Assembly (NCBI RefSeq): GCF_010093225.1 | Contig: NZ_PDWM01000003.1 | Span: 60,022-124,021, forward strand | Reading direction: 5' to 3' | DNA: 64,000 nt | Source: Pseudoxanthomonas koreensis | Lineage (GTDB): Bacteria; Pseudomonadota; Gammaproteobacteria; Xanthomonadales; Xanthomonadaceae | Shown: positions 26,530 through 35,807 of the stretch, one piece after another | How the letters are laid out: every line of letters starts with the position of its first letter | How positions within the stretch are numbered: the stretch's first letter is position 1 | Program-made: the position numbers and the translations under genes | The notes under the pieces: generated by a model | The model's input: only the letters and a program-made list of their open reading frames with translations | Database searches by the model: none | Told to the model about the DNA's origin: nothing

Positions 26530-27414
26530 TTACAGCCCCTGTTCGTAGCGGACGTAGGGCACGGTGCCCTCGTCGGCGCCGTCGACGGACGGGGAGAACG
26601 GGTTCTTGCCGCGGGTGATGACGTTCTCGGCGCCCACGGTGAGCTGGCCGCTCCAAGGGGTGCGCCAGGTCAGGCCCAGGCCCAGACCCTCCCACTTGCC
26701 GTCCGGCTGGCCGGGGACGTCGACCACGCGGCCGACGATGTTGGCGCTGAACGCGCCGTAGCCACCGCCGACGCTCAGGCTCTTGCTGTCCCAGCGGTCG
26801 GCCAGCGCCGGCGAAGCATCGGCCAGCGGGACCAGGCGCGCCCGCGCGTAGGTGCCGGCGATGGACACGTAGGCCTCGGTGCCCAGGCTCTTCTGGCCGA
26901 ACCCCTGCAGGTCGTTCTGCTCGACCCGGTCGGCGCGGGCGAAACTGCCGCCGTCGGCGCCCAGCCAGGCCGGCAGGCTGCCGTTCTGGGTGGTGCCGGC
27001 GGTCAGGCCGAAGCGGTTGCCCTGGCGGCCGATCGCGGTGGTTGCGGTGAGCCGGCGGGCCGGATTGCCGTCGCGGGCGTCGGCGCCGAGGTTGGCCAGC
27101 AGGCAGTGGCTGGCCAGGCTGTTGATGTTGGCGCCGCCGGTGCCGCTGCACAGCAGGCCCAGCGAATCGCCGGCGCCCAGGCCGAGCGCGGCATCCAGGG
27201 TGTTGTTGCCGAAGCGCCAGCGGGCGCCGGGTCCGGTTTCACCGGTGGGGTCCAGCAGGAGCACGGCTTCGACCTTGCCGCTGCCCTTGTTCCATACCGG
27301 CAGGACGGTCTGGCCCTGCGCCCCGGCAGTGCCGTGCGACTGCGCGTGCGCGCCCGTGGCCGCGGTGAGCGCGGTCAGCAGGACGGCCAGCAGTGGCAGG
27401 CGGCGCAGGGTCAT
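26530..27414 (-). CDS. Secreted protein with receptor-like C-terminus, function unknown
   Basis: 294 residues with a clear signal peptide (LLAVLLTALTAATGAHAQ). I do not recognise the family. The middle is Gly/Ala/Leu-rich with alternating hydrophobic strands (SVGGGYGAFSANIVGRVVDV; GLGLGLTWRTPW). The end, GQLTVGAENVITRGKNPFSP then TVPYVRYEQGL, matches the pattern of the TonB receptor tail downstream (ARIAIGANNVFGKDPPIYY, then FVYARYQQKF). A small outer-membrane beta barrel, or a protein derived from a receptor C-terminus, is likely. It sits 395 bp upstream of the receptor in the same orientation and may belong to the same functional unit. The A/G-poor strand pattern and His-Cys pair (SHCLLANLG) give no catalytic hint. 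Confidence 0.7.
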   Translation of the reverse strand: MTLRRLPLLAVLLTALTAATGAHAQSHGTAGAQGQTVLPVWNKGSGKVEAVLLLDPTGETGPGARWRFGNNTLDAALGLGAGDSLGLLCSGTGGANINSLASHCLLANLGADARDGNPARRLTATTAIGRQGNRFGLTAGTTQNGSLPAWLGADGGSFARADRVEQNDLQGFGQKSLGTEAYVSIAGTYARARLVPLADASPALADRWDSKSLSVGGGYGAFSANIVGRVVDVPGQPDGKWEGLGLGLTWRTPWSGQLTVGAENVITRGKNPFSPSVDGADEGTVPYVRYEQGL

Positions 27415-27546
27415 GGTCGTTGTCTCAGACCGGTGGACGGCGCGGCAGTTCCCGCGCGTCGGGGAACAGCATCGTAGGCGGTTTACGAATGGTTAACAAG
27501 TCGCGTCCCTCCCCGGAACCGCCTGACCCGTTGCGTATGAAACCGG

Positions 27547-28493
27547 TTACTGCATGCGATCCGGCGCGGAAGAGTTCGCTGCCGGCAGCCCGAACAATAC
27601 GCCGAATTCCGATGAAGGGAAGTGGTACTTCCGGCCACAGAATTCGCAGCGCACGTCGACCGCGCCAGTCGCTTCGGCGGCGGCGCGGACCTCCTCCTCG
27701 CCCAGCCCGCGCAGCATCGCTTCGACCCGCTCGGCCGAGCACGAGCAGCCGAAGGCCAGCGGCTTCTCCTCCAGCAGCACCGGCTCCTCCTCGTGGAACA
27801 GGCGGTGCACCAGGGTCCGTGGCGCAGTGTCCAGCAGTTCCTGTTCGCCCAGGGTGTCGAACAGTGCGCCGGCGCGATGCCAGCCGTCGGCGTCGCCCTC
27901 GTCGCCGGGCAGCTTCTGCAGCATCAGTCCGGCGGCGCCGCCGGCGCCGCTGGCCAGCAGCAGGCGCGTGGGCAGCTGTTCGGACTGGCGGAAGTAATCC
28001 TCGAACGCTTCGGCCAGCGAGGCGGTGGCGGCCAGCGCGACCAGGCTCTGGTAACGCTGCGGCTCGCGCGGGTCCAGGCCGGGGTTCTCGATCGTCACCG
28101 CGAGCAGGGCGTCCTCGCCCAGTTGCGACGGCGCGCGCGGCGCGTCGGCGCCGTCCTCGAGCTGGACGATGCCGCGCACGGTGCCGGCCGCGGTGCATTC
28201 GGCGAACAGCGAGCGCAGCGGGCCGGAGGCGCGCAGTTGCACCGACAGGCGGCCATCGACCTTGGTGTGTCCGGTGAACAGCGTGGCCGCGGCCAGCGCC
28301 TCGCCGAGCAGGTCGCGGGCGCCGGGCGGGTAGGCGGCGTGCGAGAGCAGTTCGCGCCAGCTTTCGTCCAGGCGCACGTGGATGCCGCGCACGCCGGCGT
28401 GGGGCAGCAGGAAGCGGCTGCGGCTGTCACGGGCGGAGGGCGGGTGCGCGGCAGGGTCGGGGCGGCCGGGACCGGCCTGGCGGAAGTGTCCAT
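27547..28493 (-). CDS. hslO: Redox-regulated chaperone Hsp33, start not readable in frame
   Basis: Hsp33 holdase, activated by oxidation of its zinc centre. Conserved parts: [17 protein letters not shown] at the N-terminus, [18 protein letters not shown], and the C-terminal zinc motif CSC ... CEFC ([14 protein letters not shown] and [12 protein letters not shown]). About 290 residues from the conserved region on, the usual size. No in-frame ATG, GTG or TTG occurs between the conserved N-terminus (about 28425) and a distant ATG at 28599, whose 50 intervening codons look non-coding. The plausible ATG at 28493 (MDTSARPV) is in a different frame. Either a one-base error or real frameshift lies between 28425 and 28493, or an unusual start is used. 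Divergent from mtgA. Confidence 0.85.
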
Positions 28494-28655
28494 GCCACCG
28501 GTATGCGGCCGCACCGGAGGATTTGCAAGCGCGGGCGTGGCCGGTGGCGGGAGCCGTCGTTCGCGTTGCCGCCGCCGCGCTGCGGCCCGCCCGACGCATG
28601 CCACGCGGCAGCCGTTACCATCCGCTGCGTCCCCGGCATCCGCCGGTGCCGATGG

Positions 28656-29393
28656 ATGGATGCATTGGATCCCGCCCCGCCTTCCCCGCGCCGCCGCCGG
28701 CACCGCTGGCTGCGCCGGCTGCTGTGGCTGCCGTTGCTGTTCGTGCTGGTCACGGTGCTGCAGGTGGCGGTGCTGCGCTTCGTCGATCCGCCGACTTCGG
28801 CGTTCATGCTGGCGCGGCAGGGCGAGGCCTGGCGGCAGGGCGACTGGGGCTTCCGCGTGGCCCACGACTGGCGCGATCTGGAGCACATCTCCCCGTACTT
28901 GCCGCTGGCGGTGATCGCCGCCGAGGACCAGAACTTCGCGGTCCACGCCGGCTTCGACTTCAAGGCGATCGAGAAGGCGATCGACCACAACGCGCGCGGC
29001 AAGCGCGTGCGCGGCGGCAGCACGATCAGCCAGCAGGTGGCCAAGAACCTGTTCCTGTGGCAAGGACGCAGCTGGCTGCGCAAGGGGCTGGAGGCCTGGT
29101 ACACGCTGCTGATCGAACTGATGTGGCCGAAGGAGCGGATCCTGGAGGTCCACGTCAACGTGGCCGAGTTCGGCGACGGCATCTACGGCGCGCAGGCGGC
29201 CGCGCGCAGCTACTGGGGCAAGGACGCGGCGCGGCTCACACCGGAGCAGAGCGCGCGCCTGGCCGCGGTGCTGCCGTCGCCGCGGCGCTACAGCGCGGTC
29301 AAGCCTGGCCCCTACGTGCAGCGGCGCGCGGCCTGGATCCAGCGGCAGATGCGCCAGCTGGGCGGACGCGAGTACCTCGAACAGCTCGACTGA
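28656..29393 (+). CDS. mtgA: Monofunctional peptidoglycan glycosyltransferase MtgA
   Basis: 245 residues. GT51 enzyme that polymerises lipid II at the outer face of the inner membrane. One N-terminal anchor helix ([21 protein letters not shown]) precedes the catalytic domain, with [20 protein letters not shown] (catalytic Glu), [41 protein letters not shown] and [20 protein letters not shown]. Start chosen at ATG 28656 ([11 protein letters not shown]); the longer frame from 28503 has no family similarity and lacks a better ribosome site. It is divergent from hslO. Confidence 0.94.
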   Translation: MDALDPAPPSPRRRRHRWLRRLLWLPLLFVLVTVLQVAVLRFVDPPTSAFMLARQGEAWRQGDWGFRVAHDWRDLEHISPYLPLAVIAAEDQNFAVHAGFDFKAIEKAIDHNARGKRVRGGSTISQQVAKNLFLWQGRSWLRKGLEAWYTLLIELMWPKERILEVHVNVAEFGDGIYGAQAAARSYWGKDAARLTPEQSARLAAVLPSPRRYSAVKPGPYVQRRAAWIQRQMRQLGGREYLEQLD

Positions 29394-29532
29394 GGCGCGC
29401 AATCACACCACCGCCGCCGGCTTCGCGCTTTCGCTGGCACGACGGCGCCGCACCGGGCATCGCGACGGAACGGCGGCCTGCCCTGGCGGACGCCGCTGGC
29501 CGCGCCCCCTGCCGCTGTTTACCATCGCCGCC

Positions 29533-30567
29533 ATGGATGCCAGCGAACCGCGACACGACCTGCTGACCGTGGTGGTGGCCGCGCGCGACGAGGCGCAGGC
29601 GCTGCCGCTGCTGCACCCGCGCATCTGCGCCGCGCTCGACGGCCTGGCCGGGCTGCGCACGCGCGTGCTGTACGTGGACGATGGCAGCAGCGATGGCACC
29701 TGGGAGGTGCTGCGCGGGATCGCGGCCTCCGATCCGCGGGTGTCGCTGCTGCGGCTGTCGCGCAACTTCGGCAAGGAGGCGGCCCTGACCGCCGGCCTGG
29801 ACCAGGTGGGCGAGGGCGCGGCGATGATCCTCGACGCCGACGGCCAGGACCCGCCGGAGCTGATCCCGCAGTTCGTCGCGCGCTGGCGCGAGGGCTGGGA
29901 CGACGTGTACGGCACCCGCATCGCGCGCGAGGGCGAGGGCTGGCTCAAGCGCGGCACCGCGGCGGCCTTCTACCGGGTGATGCGCCGGCTCTCGCACACC
30001 CCGGTGCCGGCGGACACCGGCGACTACCGGTTGCTCTCGCCGCGTTCGCTGGCCGCGCTGGCGCGGCTGCGCGAACGGCACCGGTTCATGAAGGGGCTGT
30101 TCGGCTGGGTCGGCTTCCGCAGCATCGCGCTACCGTACCGGCGTGCGCCGCGGCTGGCCGGGCACAGCAAGTTCGGCCTGTGGCGGCTGTGGAACTTCGC
30201 GCTCGAAGGCATCACCAGCTTCTCCACCGCGCCGCTGCGCGCGGCCACCTACGTCGGCCTGCTCACCGCCCTGGGCGCGATCGCCGCCGGCGTGGTGGTG
30301 GTGGTCAAGACCCTGCTGTTGGGCGATCCGGTCGCGGGCTGGCCGACCATGATGGTGGTGATCCTGTTCCTGGGCAGCGTGCAGCTGGTCGCGCTCGGCA
30401 TGATCGGCGAATACCTGGGCCGGCTGTACGACGAGGCCAAGCAGCGGCCGCTGTACCTGGTCGACACGTGGCAACCGGCGGCCGCAGGAGTATCCTGCAC
30501 GCAGGAAACCGCAGACGGAGGCGCCCATGCGCACGCTACGTCAACTGCTGGCGGACAAGCCGGCTGA
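29533..30567 (+). CDS. GtrB/DPM1-like family 2 glycosyltransferase
   Basis: 344 residues. GT-A domain with LTVVVAARDEAQALPLL, YVDDGSSDGTW, LSRNFGKEAALTAGLDQ and the metal-binding DADGQDPPELIPQ; then two C-terminal helices (TYVGLLTALGAIAAGVVVVV; MMVVILFLGSVQLVALGMIG) and the tail EYLGRLYDEAKQRPLYLVD. Such enzymes load a sugar onto undecaprenyl or polyprenyl phosphate for decoration of LPS, teichoic-like polymers or lipid A. No flippase or GtrC-like gene is adjacent. The last 14 codons overlap the start of the CBS gene (41 bp), and that extra tail (beyond YLVDTWQPA) is probably unstructured. Confidence 0.9.
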   Translation: MDASEPRHDLLTVVVAARDEAQALPLLHPRICAALDGLAGLRTRVLYVDDGSSDGTWEVLRGIAASDPRVSLLRLSRNFGKEAALTAGLDQVGEGAAMILDADGQDPPELIPQFVARWREGWDDVYGTRIAREGEGWLKRGTAAAFYRVMRRLSHTPVPADTGDYRLLSPRSLAALARLRERHRFMKGLFGWVGFRSIALPYRRAPRLAGHSKFGLWRLWNFALEGITSFSTAPLRAATYVGLLTALGAIAAGVVVVVKTLLLGDPVAGWPTMMVVILFLGSVQLVALGMIGEYLGRLYDEAKQRPLYLVDTWQPAAAGVSCTQETADGGAHAHATSTAGGQAG

Positions 30568-30955
30568 AGTCCACGCAGTGGCGCCGGAGGCGCCCGTGGT
30601 CGAGGCGATCCGGCTGATGGCCGACAAGTCGATCGGCGCGGTTCTGGTGCTGCGCGGCGATACGCTCGCGGGGATCCTGTCCGAGCGCGACTACGCGCGC
30701 AAGGTCGTGCTGCAGGGCCGTTCCTCCGCCGACACGCCGGCCAGCGCGATCATGACCGCACAGGTGATCACCGTAGGCCCCGACACGCCGGTTCCGGCCT
30801 GCATGCAGCTGATGACCGAACGCCGGATCCGCCACCTGCCCGTGGTGGAGGACGCGCGCGTGGTCGGGGTGATCTCGATCGGCGACCTGGTCAAGGCAGT
30901 GATCGCCGACCAGCAACTGGAACTGGAACAGCTGCAGCGCTACATCGCCTCGTAG
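30527..30955 (+). CDS. CBS-pair domain protein
   Basis: 142 residues made of two CBS motifs (AIRLMADKSIGAVLVLRGDT with GILSERDYARKVVLQGRSS; MQLMTERRIRHLPVVEDARV with VGVISIGDLVKAVIADQQ). Stand-alone CBS pairs bind adenosine nucleotides and act as energy or redox sensors; the partner is unknown. It overlaps the glycosyltransferase gene by 41 bp in another frame. GACGGAGGCGCC just before ATG 30527 is a fair ribosome site. Confidence 0.9.
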   Translation: MRTLRQLLADKPAEVHAVAPEAPVVEAIRLMADKSIGAVLVLRGDTLAGILSERDYARKVVLQGRSSADTPASAIMTAQVITVGPDTPVPACMQLMTERRIRHLPVVEDARVVGVISIGDLVKAVIADQQLELEQLQRYIAS

Positions 30956-31041
30956 AGCAGGGCTTGCCCGGTTTTACGGGAGGCCCGGTGCATTCGCGTC
31001 GCACGGCCCGACCCGGCTTCCTGCGTCGTCGCTGCGTTCGT

Positions 31042-31719
31042 TCAGCCGTGCTGCAGGCGCGGCGCCAGCACCTGCGCGCTGACCGCGACGAAATGGCAGA
31101 CGCTGCCGGCGATCACGAACATGTGCCAGATCGCATGCGAATAGCGGATCGATTCGCGGTGGTAGAAGTACGTGCCCAGGGTGTAGAACACGCCGCCGGC
31201 CAGCAGCCAGCCCAGGGTCCAGCCGTCGATCGCGTCGAGCATCGGCTTCATCGCCACCACCACCAGCCAGCCCATGGCGATGTAGATCGCGGTCGACAGC
31301 CGCTTGAAGCGCCCGGTGTAGAACAGCTTGAACACCACCCCGGCCACGGCCAGGGTCCAGATCGCGGCGAACAGGCCCCAGCCCCAGGGCCCGCGCAGGC
31401 CGACCAGGGTGAACGGCGTGTAGGTGCCGGCGATCAGCAGGTAGATCGCGCAGTGGTCGAACACCTTCAGCCGGCCCTTGGCCACCGGGTGCTGGATCGC
31501 GTGGTACAGGGTGGAGGCGGTGTACAGCAGCAGCAGCGCCACGCCGAACACGATCGCGCCGGCCAGCTGCCAGCCGTCGCCGTAGATCGCGGCCAGCGTG
31601 ATCAGCACCGCGCCACCGGCGAGCGCGGCGGCGGCGCCGAAGCCGTGGGTCAGTGCATTGGCGATTTCGTCGCGCAGGTGGTGCGCGGCGTCTCGGGTGG
31701 GGGACGTGGCGGCCGGCAT
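31042..31719 (-). CDS. Hemolysin III/YqfA-family membrane protein
   Basis: 225 residues, seven predicted helices, PAQR/HlyIII family. Signatures: DEIANALTHGFGAAAALAGG, LLLYTASTLYHAIQHPVAKG and FDHCAIYLLIAGTYTPFTLV near the first half, SIRYSHAIWHMFVIAGSVCH at the end; the His and Asp positions proposed to bind zinc are present. The bacterial role is unclear (membrane-energy or lipid homeostasis). Start ATG 31719 (MPAATSPTRDAA); longer in-frame ATGs upstream read through a control region. It lies about 120 bp downstream of prfC on the same strand. Confidence 0.9.
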   Translation of the reverse strand: MPAATSPTRDAAHHLRDEIANALTHGFGAAAALAGGAVLITLAAIYGDGWQLAGAIVFGVALLLLYTASTLYHAIQHPVAKGRLKVFDHCAIYLLIAGTYTPFTLVGLRGPWGWGLFAAIWTLAVAGVVFKLFYTGRFKRLSTAIYIAMGWLVVVAMKPMLDAIDGWTLGWLLAGGVFYTLGTYFYHRESIRYSHAIWHMFVIAGSVCHFVAVSAQVLAPRLQHG

Positions 31720-31802
31720 GGGCCGCAAGTTACTGCATGGCCGCGGCGCGCGCATCTGTACGCGTCCTGCGCGAATCGAATGGAGCATGTGCAACCAATC
31801 GC

Positions 31803-31831
31803 GGCACGGCCGCCCGCGGGGCGGCCGTGCC
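31803..31831 (-). terminator. GC-rich hairpin after prfC
   Basis: Perfect 12-bp stem GGCACGGCCGCC (31803-31814) / GGCGGCCGTGCC (31820-31831) with a 5-nt loop, 9 bp after the prfC stop codon on the minus strand. There is no proper U run (GCGATTGGTTGC follows), so it may end transcription weakly or stabilise the mRNA 3' end. Confidence 0.65.
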
Positions 31832-31840
31832 CGCACCGGT

Positions 31841-33445
31841 TCAGTCCACGGCCACGCTGTACGCGTGCTCGCGGGTGGCGCTGAAGCGCACGTCCGGCGC
31901 GCGTTCCTGGGCCAGCTGCAGGTTGACCCGGGTCGGCGCCAGGTAGACCAGCTCGCCGGCGGCGTCGATCGCCAGGTTCATCGCGTTCTTCTCGCGGAAC
32001 TCCTCCAGCTTCTTCTCGTTGCCGCAGTGGACCCAGCGCGCGGTGGCCACGCCGACCTGCTCGAAGGTTGCGTCCACGCCGTACTCGTCCTTGAGCCGGT
32101 AGGCGACCACGTCGAACTGCAGCACGCCGACCGCGCCCAGGATCAGGTCGTTGCTCATCAGCGGGCGGAAGAACTGGGTCGCGCCTTCCTCGGACAGCTG
32201 CGCCAGGCCCTTCTGCAGCTGCTTGAGCTTGAGCGGGTCGCGCAGGCGCGCGCGGCGGAACAGTTCCGGGGCGAAGTTGGGAATGCCGGTGAAGCTCAGC
32301 GATTCGCCCTCGGTGAAGGTGTCGCCGATGGAGATGGTGCCGTGGTTGTGGATGCCGATCACGTCGCCCGGGAACGCCTCGGTGGCGATCTCGCGGTCGG
32401 AGGCCATGAAGGTCAGCGCGTTGGCCAGCTTCACCTCCTTGCCGCTGCGCACGTGGAAGGCCTTCATCCCGGCGGCGAACCGGCCCGAGCACACGCGCAT
32501 GAACGCGACCCGGTCGCGGTGCTGCGGATCCATGTTGGCCTGGATCTTGAACACGAAGCCGGTCAGCTTGTTCTCCTGCGGCGCGACCTCGCGGCCGGTG
32601 GTGGCGCGCGGCTGCGGCGGCGGCGCGTGCTCGACGAAGAAGTCCAGCAGCGGCTGCACGCCGAAGTTGTTCACGCCCGAGCCGAAGAACACCGGGGTCT
32701 GCTCGCCGCGCAGGTAAGCCTCCTTGTCGAACGGATGGCTGGCGCCCTGCACCAGCTCGAGCTCGTCGCGCAGGTTGGCCAGCATCTGCGCGCCGATCTT
32801 CGCCTCCAGCCCCGGTGCATCGAGCGAGGGGAAGATGGTCGAGTCCTGGCGCGTGAAGTTGCGGCCCTGCTCGTACAGGTGGACCTCGCCGGTCAGCAGG
32901 TGGACCACGCCCTTCAGCCGCTGGCCCATGCCGATCGGCCAGGTCACCGGCGCGCACTGGATGCCGAGCACGGTCTCGACCTCGTCGAGCAGGTCGATCG
33001 GGTCCTTGCCCTCGCGGTCGAGCTTGTTGATGAAGGTCATGATCGGGGTGTCGCGCAGGCGGCACACCTCCATCAGCTTGATCGTGCGCTCCTCCACGCC
33101 CTTGGCCACGTCGATCACCATCAGCGCGCTGTCCACCGCGGTGAGCACGCGGTAGGTGTCCTCGCCGAAGTCGGCGTGGCCGGGGGTGTCGAGCAGGTTG
33201 ACGATGCGGCCCTCGTAGGGGAACTGCATCACCGAGCTGGTCACCGAGATGCCGCGCTCCTTCTCCAGCGCCATCCAGTCCGAGGTGGCGTGGCGGGTGG
33301 TCTTGCGCGACTTCACCGAGCCGGCCATCTGGATCGCGCCCCCGAACAGCAGCAGCTTCTCGGTCAGCGTGGTCTTGCCGGCGTCGGGGTGCGAGATGAT
33401 CGCGAAGGTGCGCCGGCGCGCGGCTTCGGTGGAGACTTCGGACAT
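31841..33445 (-). CDS. prfC: Peptide chain release factor 3
   Basis: 534-residue GTPase that removes RF1 and RF2 from the ribosome after peptide release. G1 [16 protein letters not shown], switch region [20 protein letters not shown]3 [17 protein letters not shown]4 [12 protein letters not shown]. The domain order of RF3 continues with [20 protein letters not shown] and the C-terminal [15 protein letters not shown]. Length is normal. The GTP domain starts almost at the N-terminus ([19 protein letters not shown]). It stands alone with 80 bp before it and a hairpin after it. Confidence 0.97.
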   Translation of the reverse strand: MSEVSTEAARRRTFAIISHPDAGKTTLTEKLLLFGGAIQMAGSVKSRKTTRHATSDWMALEKERGISVTSSVMQFPYEGRIVNLLDTPGHADFGEDTYRVLTAVDSALMVIDVAKGVEERTIKLMEVCRLRDTPIMTFINKLDREGKDPIDLLDEVETVLGIQCAPVTWPIGMGQRLKGVVHLLTGEVHLYEQGRNFTRQDSTIFPSLDAPGLEAKIGAQMLANLRDELELVQGASHPFDKEAYLRGEQTPVFFGSGVNNFGVQPLLDFFVEHAPPPQPRATTGREVAPQENKLTGFVFKIQANMDPQHRDRVAFMRVCSGRFAAGMKAFHVRSGKEVKLANALTFMASDREIATEAFPGDVIGIHNHGTISIGDTFTEGESLSFTGIPNFAPELFRRARLRDPLKLKQLQKGLAQLSEEGATQFFRPLMSNDLILGAVGVLQFDVVAYRLKDEYGVDATFEQVGVATARWVHCGNEKKLEEFREKNAMNLAIDAAGELVYLAPTRVNLQLAQERAPDVRFSATREHAYSVAVD

Positions 33446-33526
33446 GGGGGCGGGCGCCGGGTGGCGCGCTGTCGGGCGGAAAGGCGGCGATTATACGGGA
33501 CCGGCCGGCGCGGCCCGGTCCCCGCG

Positions 33527-34459
33527 TCAGCGGCCGGCGCCGTCCGCCTCGCGGGCGAACTTCAGCTCGCCCTGGGCGCCGAACATGCGGACGGGGATCG
33601 CCTGCAGGCGCATCCCGGCATTGACCTGGACCACGAAGTGCAGGTGCGGCGCTGTGCTGAAGCCGGTGTTGCCGGACAGGCCGATGCGCTGGCCCTGGAC
33701 GACCCGGTCGCCGACCCGCACCTGTACGCCGTCCGGCTGCAGGTGGCCGTACAGCGCCATGCTGCCGTCGTCGTGCAGGATCCGGACGTGGTTGGCGCGG
33801 CCGCCGTCGCGCTCGGGGTCCAGGCCGCCGCGCTGGAAGTCCGCCTGCACCTGCAGCACCGTGCCGCCGCGTGCGGCCAGCACCGGGGTGCCCTCGGGCA
33901 GGGCGAAATCCAGCGCGTAGAAATTCTGCGCATCGTCGTGGCTGAAGCGGCCGCCGAAGGCCTGGTCCACGCGCACCCGGCCGTGTTCGAACGGCACCCG
34001 GTACGCGAAGTCGGACGGCCGCGCGCGCGGGTCGCCGGGCACCTGCTCCAGCACCGCTTCGAAGGCGTCGGCCAGGCGCGGGTCGAGTGCGTACACCCGT
34101 GCCACCACCTCGCTGGCCCCGGCACCGACCACCCGGCGTGCCGGCAGCGCCGGCACCGGCTTGAAGTTCCCGGCGCCGCGCAGCGAAAGCTCGACCTGCA
34201 CCGGCCCCGGGGCGCGGTTCTCGGCGACGACGTCGTAGTGGCTGCCGCGGGGCTGCAGGCGCAGCGCGACCGGATCGCCGGACACGGGCCGGCAGATGGC
34301 GCGCGCACCTTCCACCGCCGGGGCGGGCGGCCGGTCGGCAGGCGCGGGCGTGGCCTGGGCGTGCGGGCGCGGCCAGACGCGCGCAGCCTCGGCCGGGATC
34401 GCCGCCGCGACGGCCAGCGCCGCGGCGAGCAGGCATCCGGTTGCCCGCGCGCAGTGCAT
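33527..34459 (-). CDS. Secreted M23-family peptidase-like protein
   Basis: 310 residues. Signal peptide (GCLLAAALAVAAAIPAEA), a beta-rich middle domain (about 60-150), then an M23/LytM-like domain (GTPVLAARGGTVLQVQADF; VRILHDDGSMALYGHLQPDG; GQRIGLSGNTGFSTAPHLHFVV). The second zinc motif HLHF is intact, but the first (HxxxD) reads FYALD, so one expected ligand is missing; a nearby SHDD might substitute, as in other xanthomonad members. It could cleave peptidoglycan or be an inactive wall-binding relative. The ATG at 34459 overlaps the stop of the propeller gene by one base, so the two are translationally coupled. Confidence 0.85.
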   Translation of the reverse strand: MHCARATGCLLAAALAVAAAIPAEAARVWPRPHAQATPAPADRPPAPAVEGARAICRPVSGDPVALRLQPRGSHYDVVAENRAPGPVQVELSLRGAGNFKPVPALPARRVVGAGASEVVARVYALDPRLADAFEAVLEQVPGDPRARPSDFAYRVPFEHGRVRVDQAFGGRFSHDDAQNFYALDFALPEGTPVLAARGGTVLQVQADFQRGGLDPERDGGRANHVRILHDDGSMALYGHLQPDGVQVRVGDRVVQGQRIGLSGNTGFSTAPHLHFVVQVNAGMRLQAIPVRMFGAQGELKFAREADGAGR

Positions 34460-35538
34460 CAGCGGCAGGCCGGTGCCAGCTGCAGGCGCCGCGCGACGCG
34501 GCCCAGGTCGAAGGCGGCCACCGCGTTGTCCGCGTGCAGGGCGAACAGCACCCCGCGCCGGAACCGCGGCGTCGCCGCCCCATGCAGCGCCCCCCCGTCG
34601 GTGAGCGCGGTGCGGCGGCCGCTGAAGCCGCCCGCCGGCGTCAGCGTGCTCCGTTCGAACAGGCGGAAGTGGGTCGGGTCGGTCTGGTCGGCGGCGATCC
34701 AGTAGCCGGCTCCGGGGCCGCAGTCCCACAGCGCCACGCCCTCGGCATCGTCTTCGAAGGTCGGCAGGCTGCGGCCGAGGAAGCGCCCGTCCAGCGAGTA
34801 CTCGCGCAGGGTCGAACCGGTCCGCTTGTCCTCGTCGGCGACCAGCAGCTGCCCGTGCGCCGGGTCGCCGGCCAGCGACTCGACCATGCGCAGCGCGCCG
34901 GCCTCGCCGGTGTCGCCGAACGCGCCCAGGTACTCGACCTGCAGCTGGCCATCGGCATCCACCGCCACCCGGTAGCGCTTGACCCGTTCGGCCAGGCGCT
35001 CGGTCGGTGGCAGCGTCGCGGTCGCGAAGTCGGCCATGAAGCTGTCGGTGACGTACGCGGTGACCGCGCCATCGGCGGAAGTGTCCAGCCAGATGCCATA
35101 GGGCAGCTGCAGTTCGCCGGCACCGAACTCGCCGACCGCGGCGAAGCCGGGCAGGCGCAGCACCTGCACCCGGCGGCCGTCGCGTTCGACCACGAACAGC
35201 AGGTCGCCGGACACGGCCACGCCATTGGGCCGGCGGTACTGGCCCGGGCCGATACCGGGGCCGCCGGAGCTGCCGATGCGCACGCCGCTGTCGCCGTCGA
35301 ACAGCAGCAGGCGCTCGCCCTTCTTGGCGGTGGCCAGCAGCCACGGGCGGCCGTCGGCGGCGGTCCAGATCGCGAGCGAGTCCAGTTCCTCGCCGGGCAT
35401 CGGCGCGGAGATCCAGGTTTCGGGGACCACCGGCAGCGCCGGCGGGGCGGCGGCTGCGGTTGCGGCGAGGGCCAGGCCGGCCGCGCAGGAAAGCGCGCGG
35501 GCGCAGGGGCCGCGCAGGAAAGGGGGGAGGCGGGGCAT
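34459..35538 (-). CDS. Secreted phytase-like beta-propeller protein
   Basis: 359 residues with a signal peptide (RALSCAAGLALAATAAAA). A propeller of six blades is suggested by repeats such as WLLATAKKGERLLLFDGDSG, GQYRRPNGVAVSGDLLFVVE and GYWIAADQTDPTHFRLFERS. The segment FEDDAEGVALW matches the calcium-binding acidic region of beta-propeller phytases; whether it acts on phytate is unproven. Start ATG 35538 (MPRLPPFLRG) was chosen because the signal peptide begins there; the frame is open for 56 codons more across the riboswitch region. Its stop overlaps the M23 gene start, so a joint envelope or scavenging role is likely. Confidence 0.78.
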   Translation of the reverse strand: MPRLPPFLRGPCARALSCAAGLALAATAAAAPPALPVVPETWISAPMPGEELDSLAIWTAADGRPWLLATAKKGERLLLFDGDSGVRIGSSGGPGIGPGQYRRPNGVAVSGDLLFVVERDGRRVQVLRLPGFAAVGEFGAGELQLPYGIWLDTSADGAVTAYVTDSFMADFATATLPPTERLAERVKRYRVAVDADGQLQVEYLGAFGDTGEAGALRMVESLAGDPAHGQLLVADEDKRTGSTLREYSLDGRFLGRSLPTFEDDAEGVALWDCGPGAGYWIAADQTDPTHFRLFERSTLTPAGGFSGRRTALTDGGALHGAATPRFRRGVLFALHADNAVAAFDLGRVARRLQLAPACR

Positions 35539-35647
35539 GGGCGCGATTATCGGCCGGGACGCGGCGGAAGCGGTAGCCGAAGTAACCATCGCTCCATCCG
35601 GATGAAACGATTGACAGGGGTTCCGGGCGGCTGGCAATCTGCACGGG

Positions 35648-35761
35648 CCATCGAGACCGGCGGAGGGACAGGCCCTTTGATGCCGGGGCAGCCAGCGGAC
35701 GCGCAAGCGGCCGCGTTGGTGCCAAATCCTGCGGGGACCCCAGCGGTCTGCCGGAAGATGG
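35648..35761 (+). promoter_or_regulatory. SAM-I (S-box) riboswitch aptamer
   Basis: The conserved core is easy to see: GGAGGGACAGGCCCTTTGAT then GCCGGGGCAGCC (P2 with kink-turn and pseudoknot), the P3 arm 35692-35716, and GGTGCCAAATCCTGC leading into P4. P1 closes CCATC (35648-35652) with GATGG (35757-35761). It lies 73 bp upstream of the metX start. In this class high SAM turns the methionine operon off. Confidence 0.92.
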
Positions 35762-35807
35762 TTCGTACCGTGCCACGCACGGCGAACGCGGGCCCCGCGA
35801 AGGCTCG

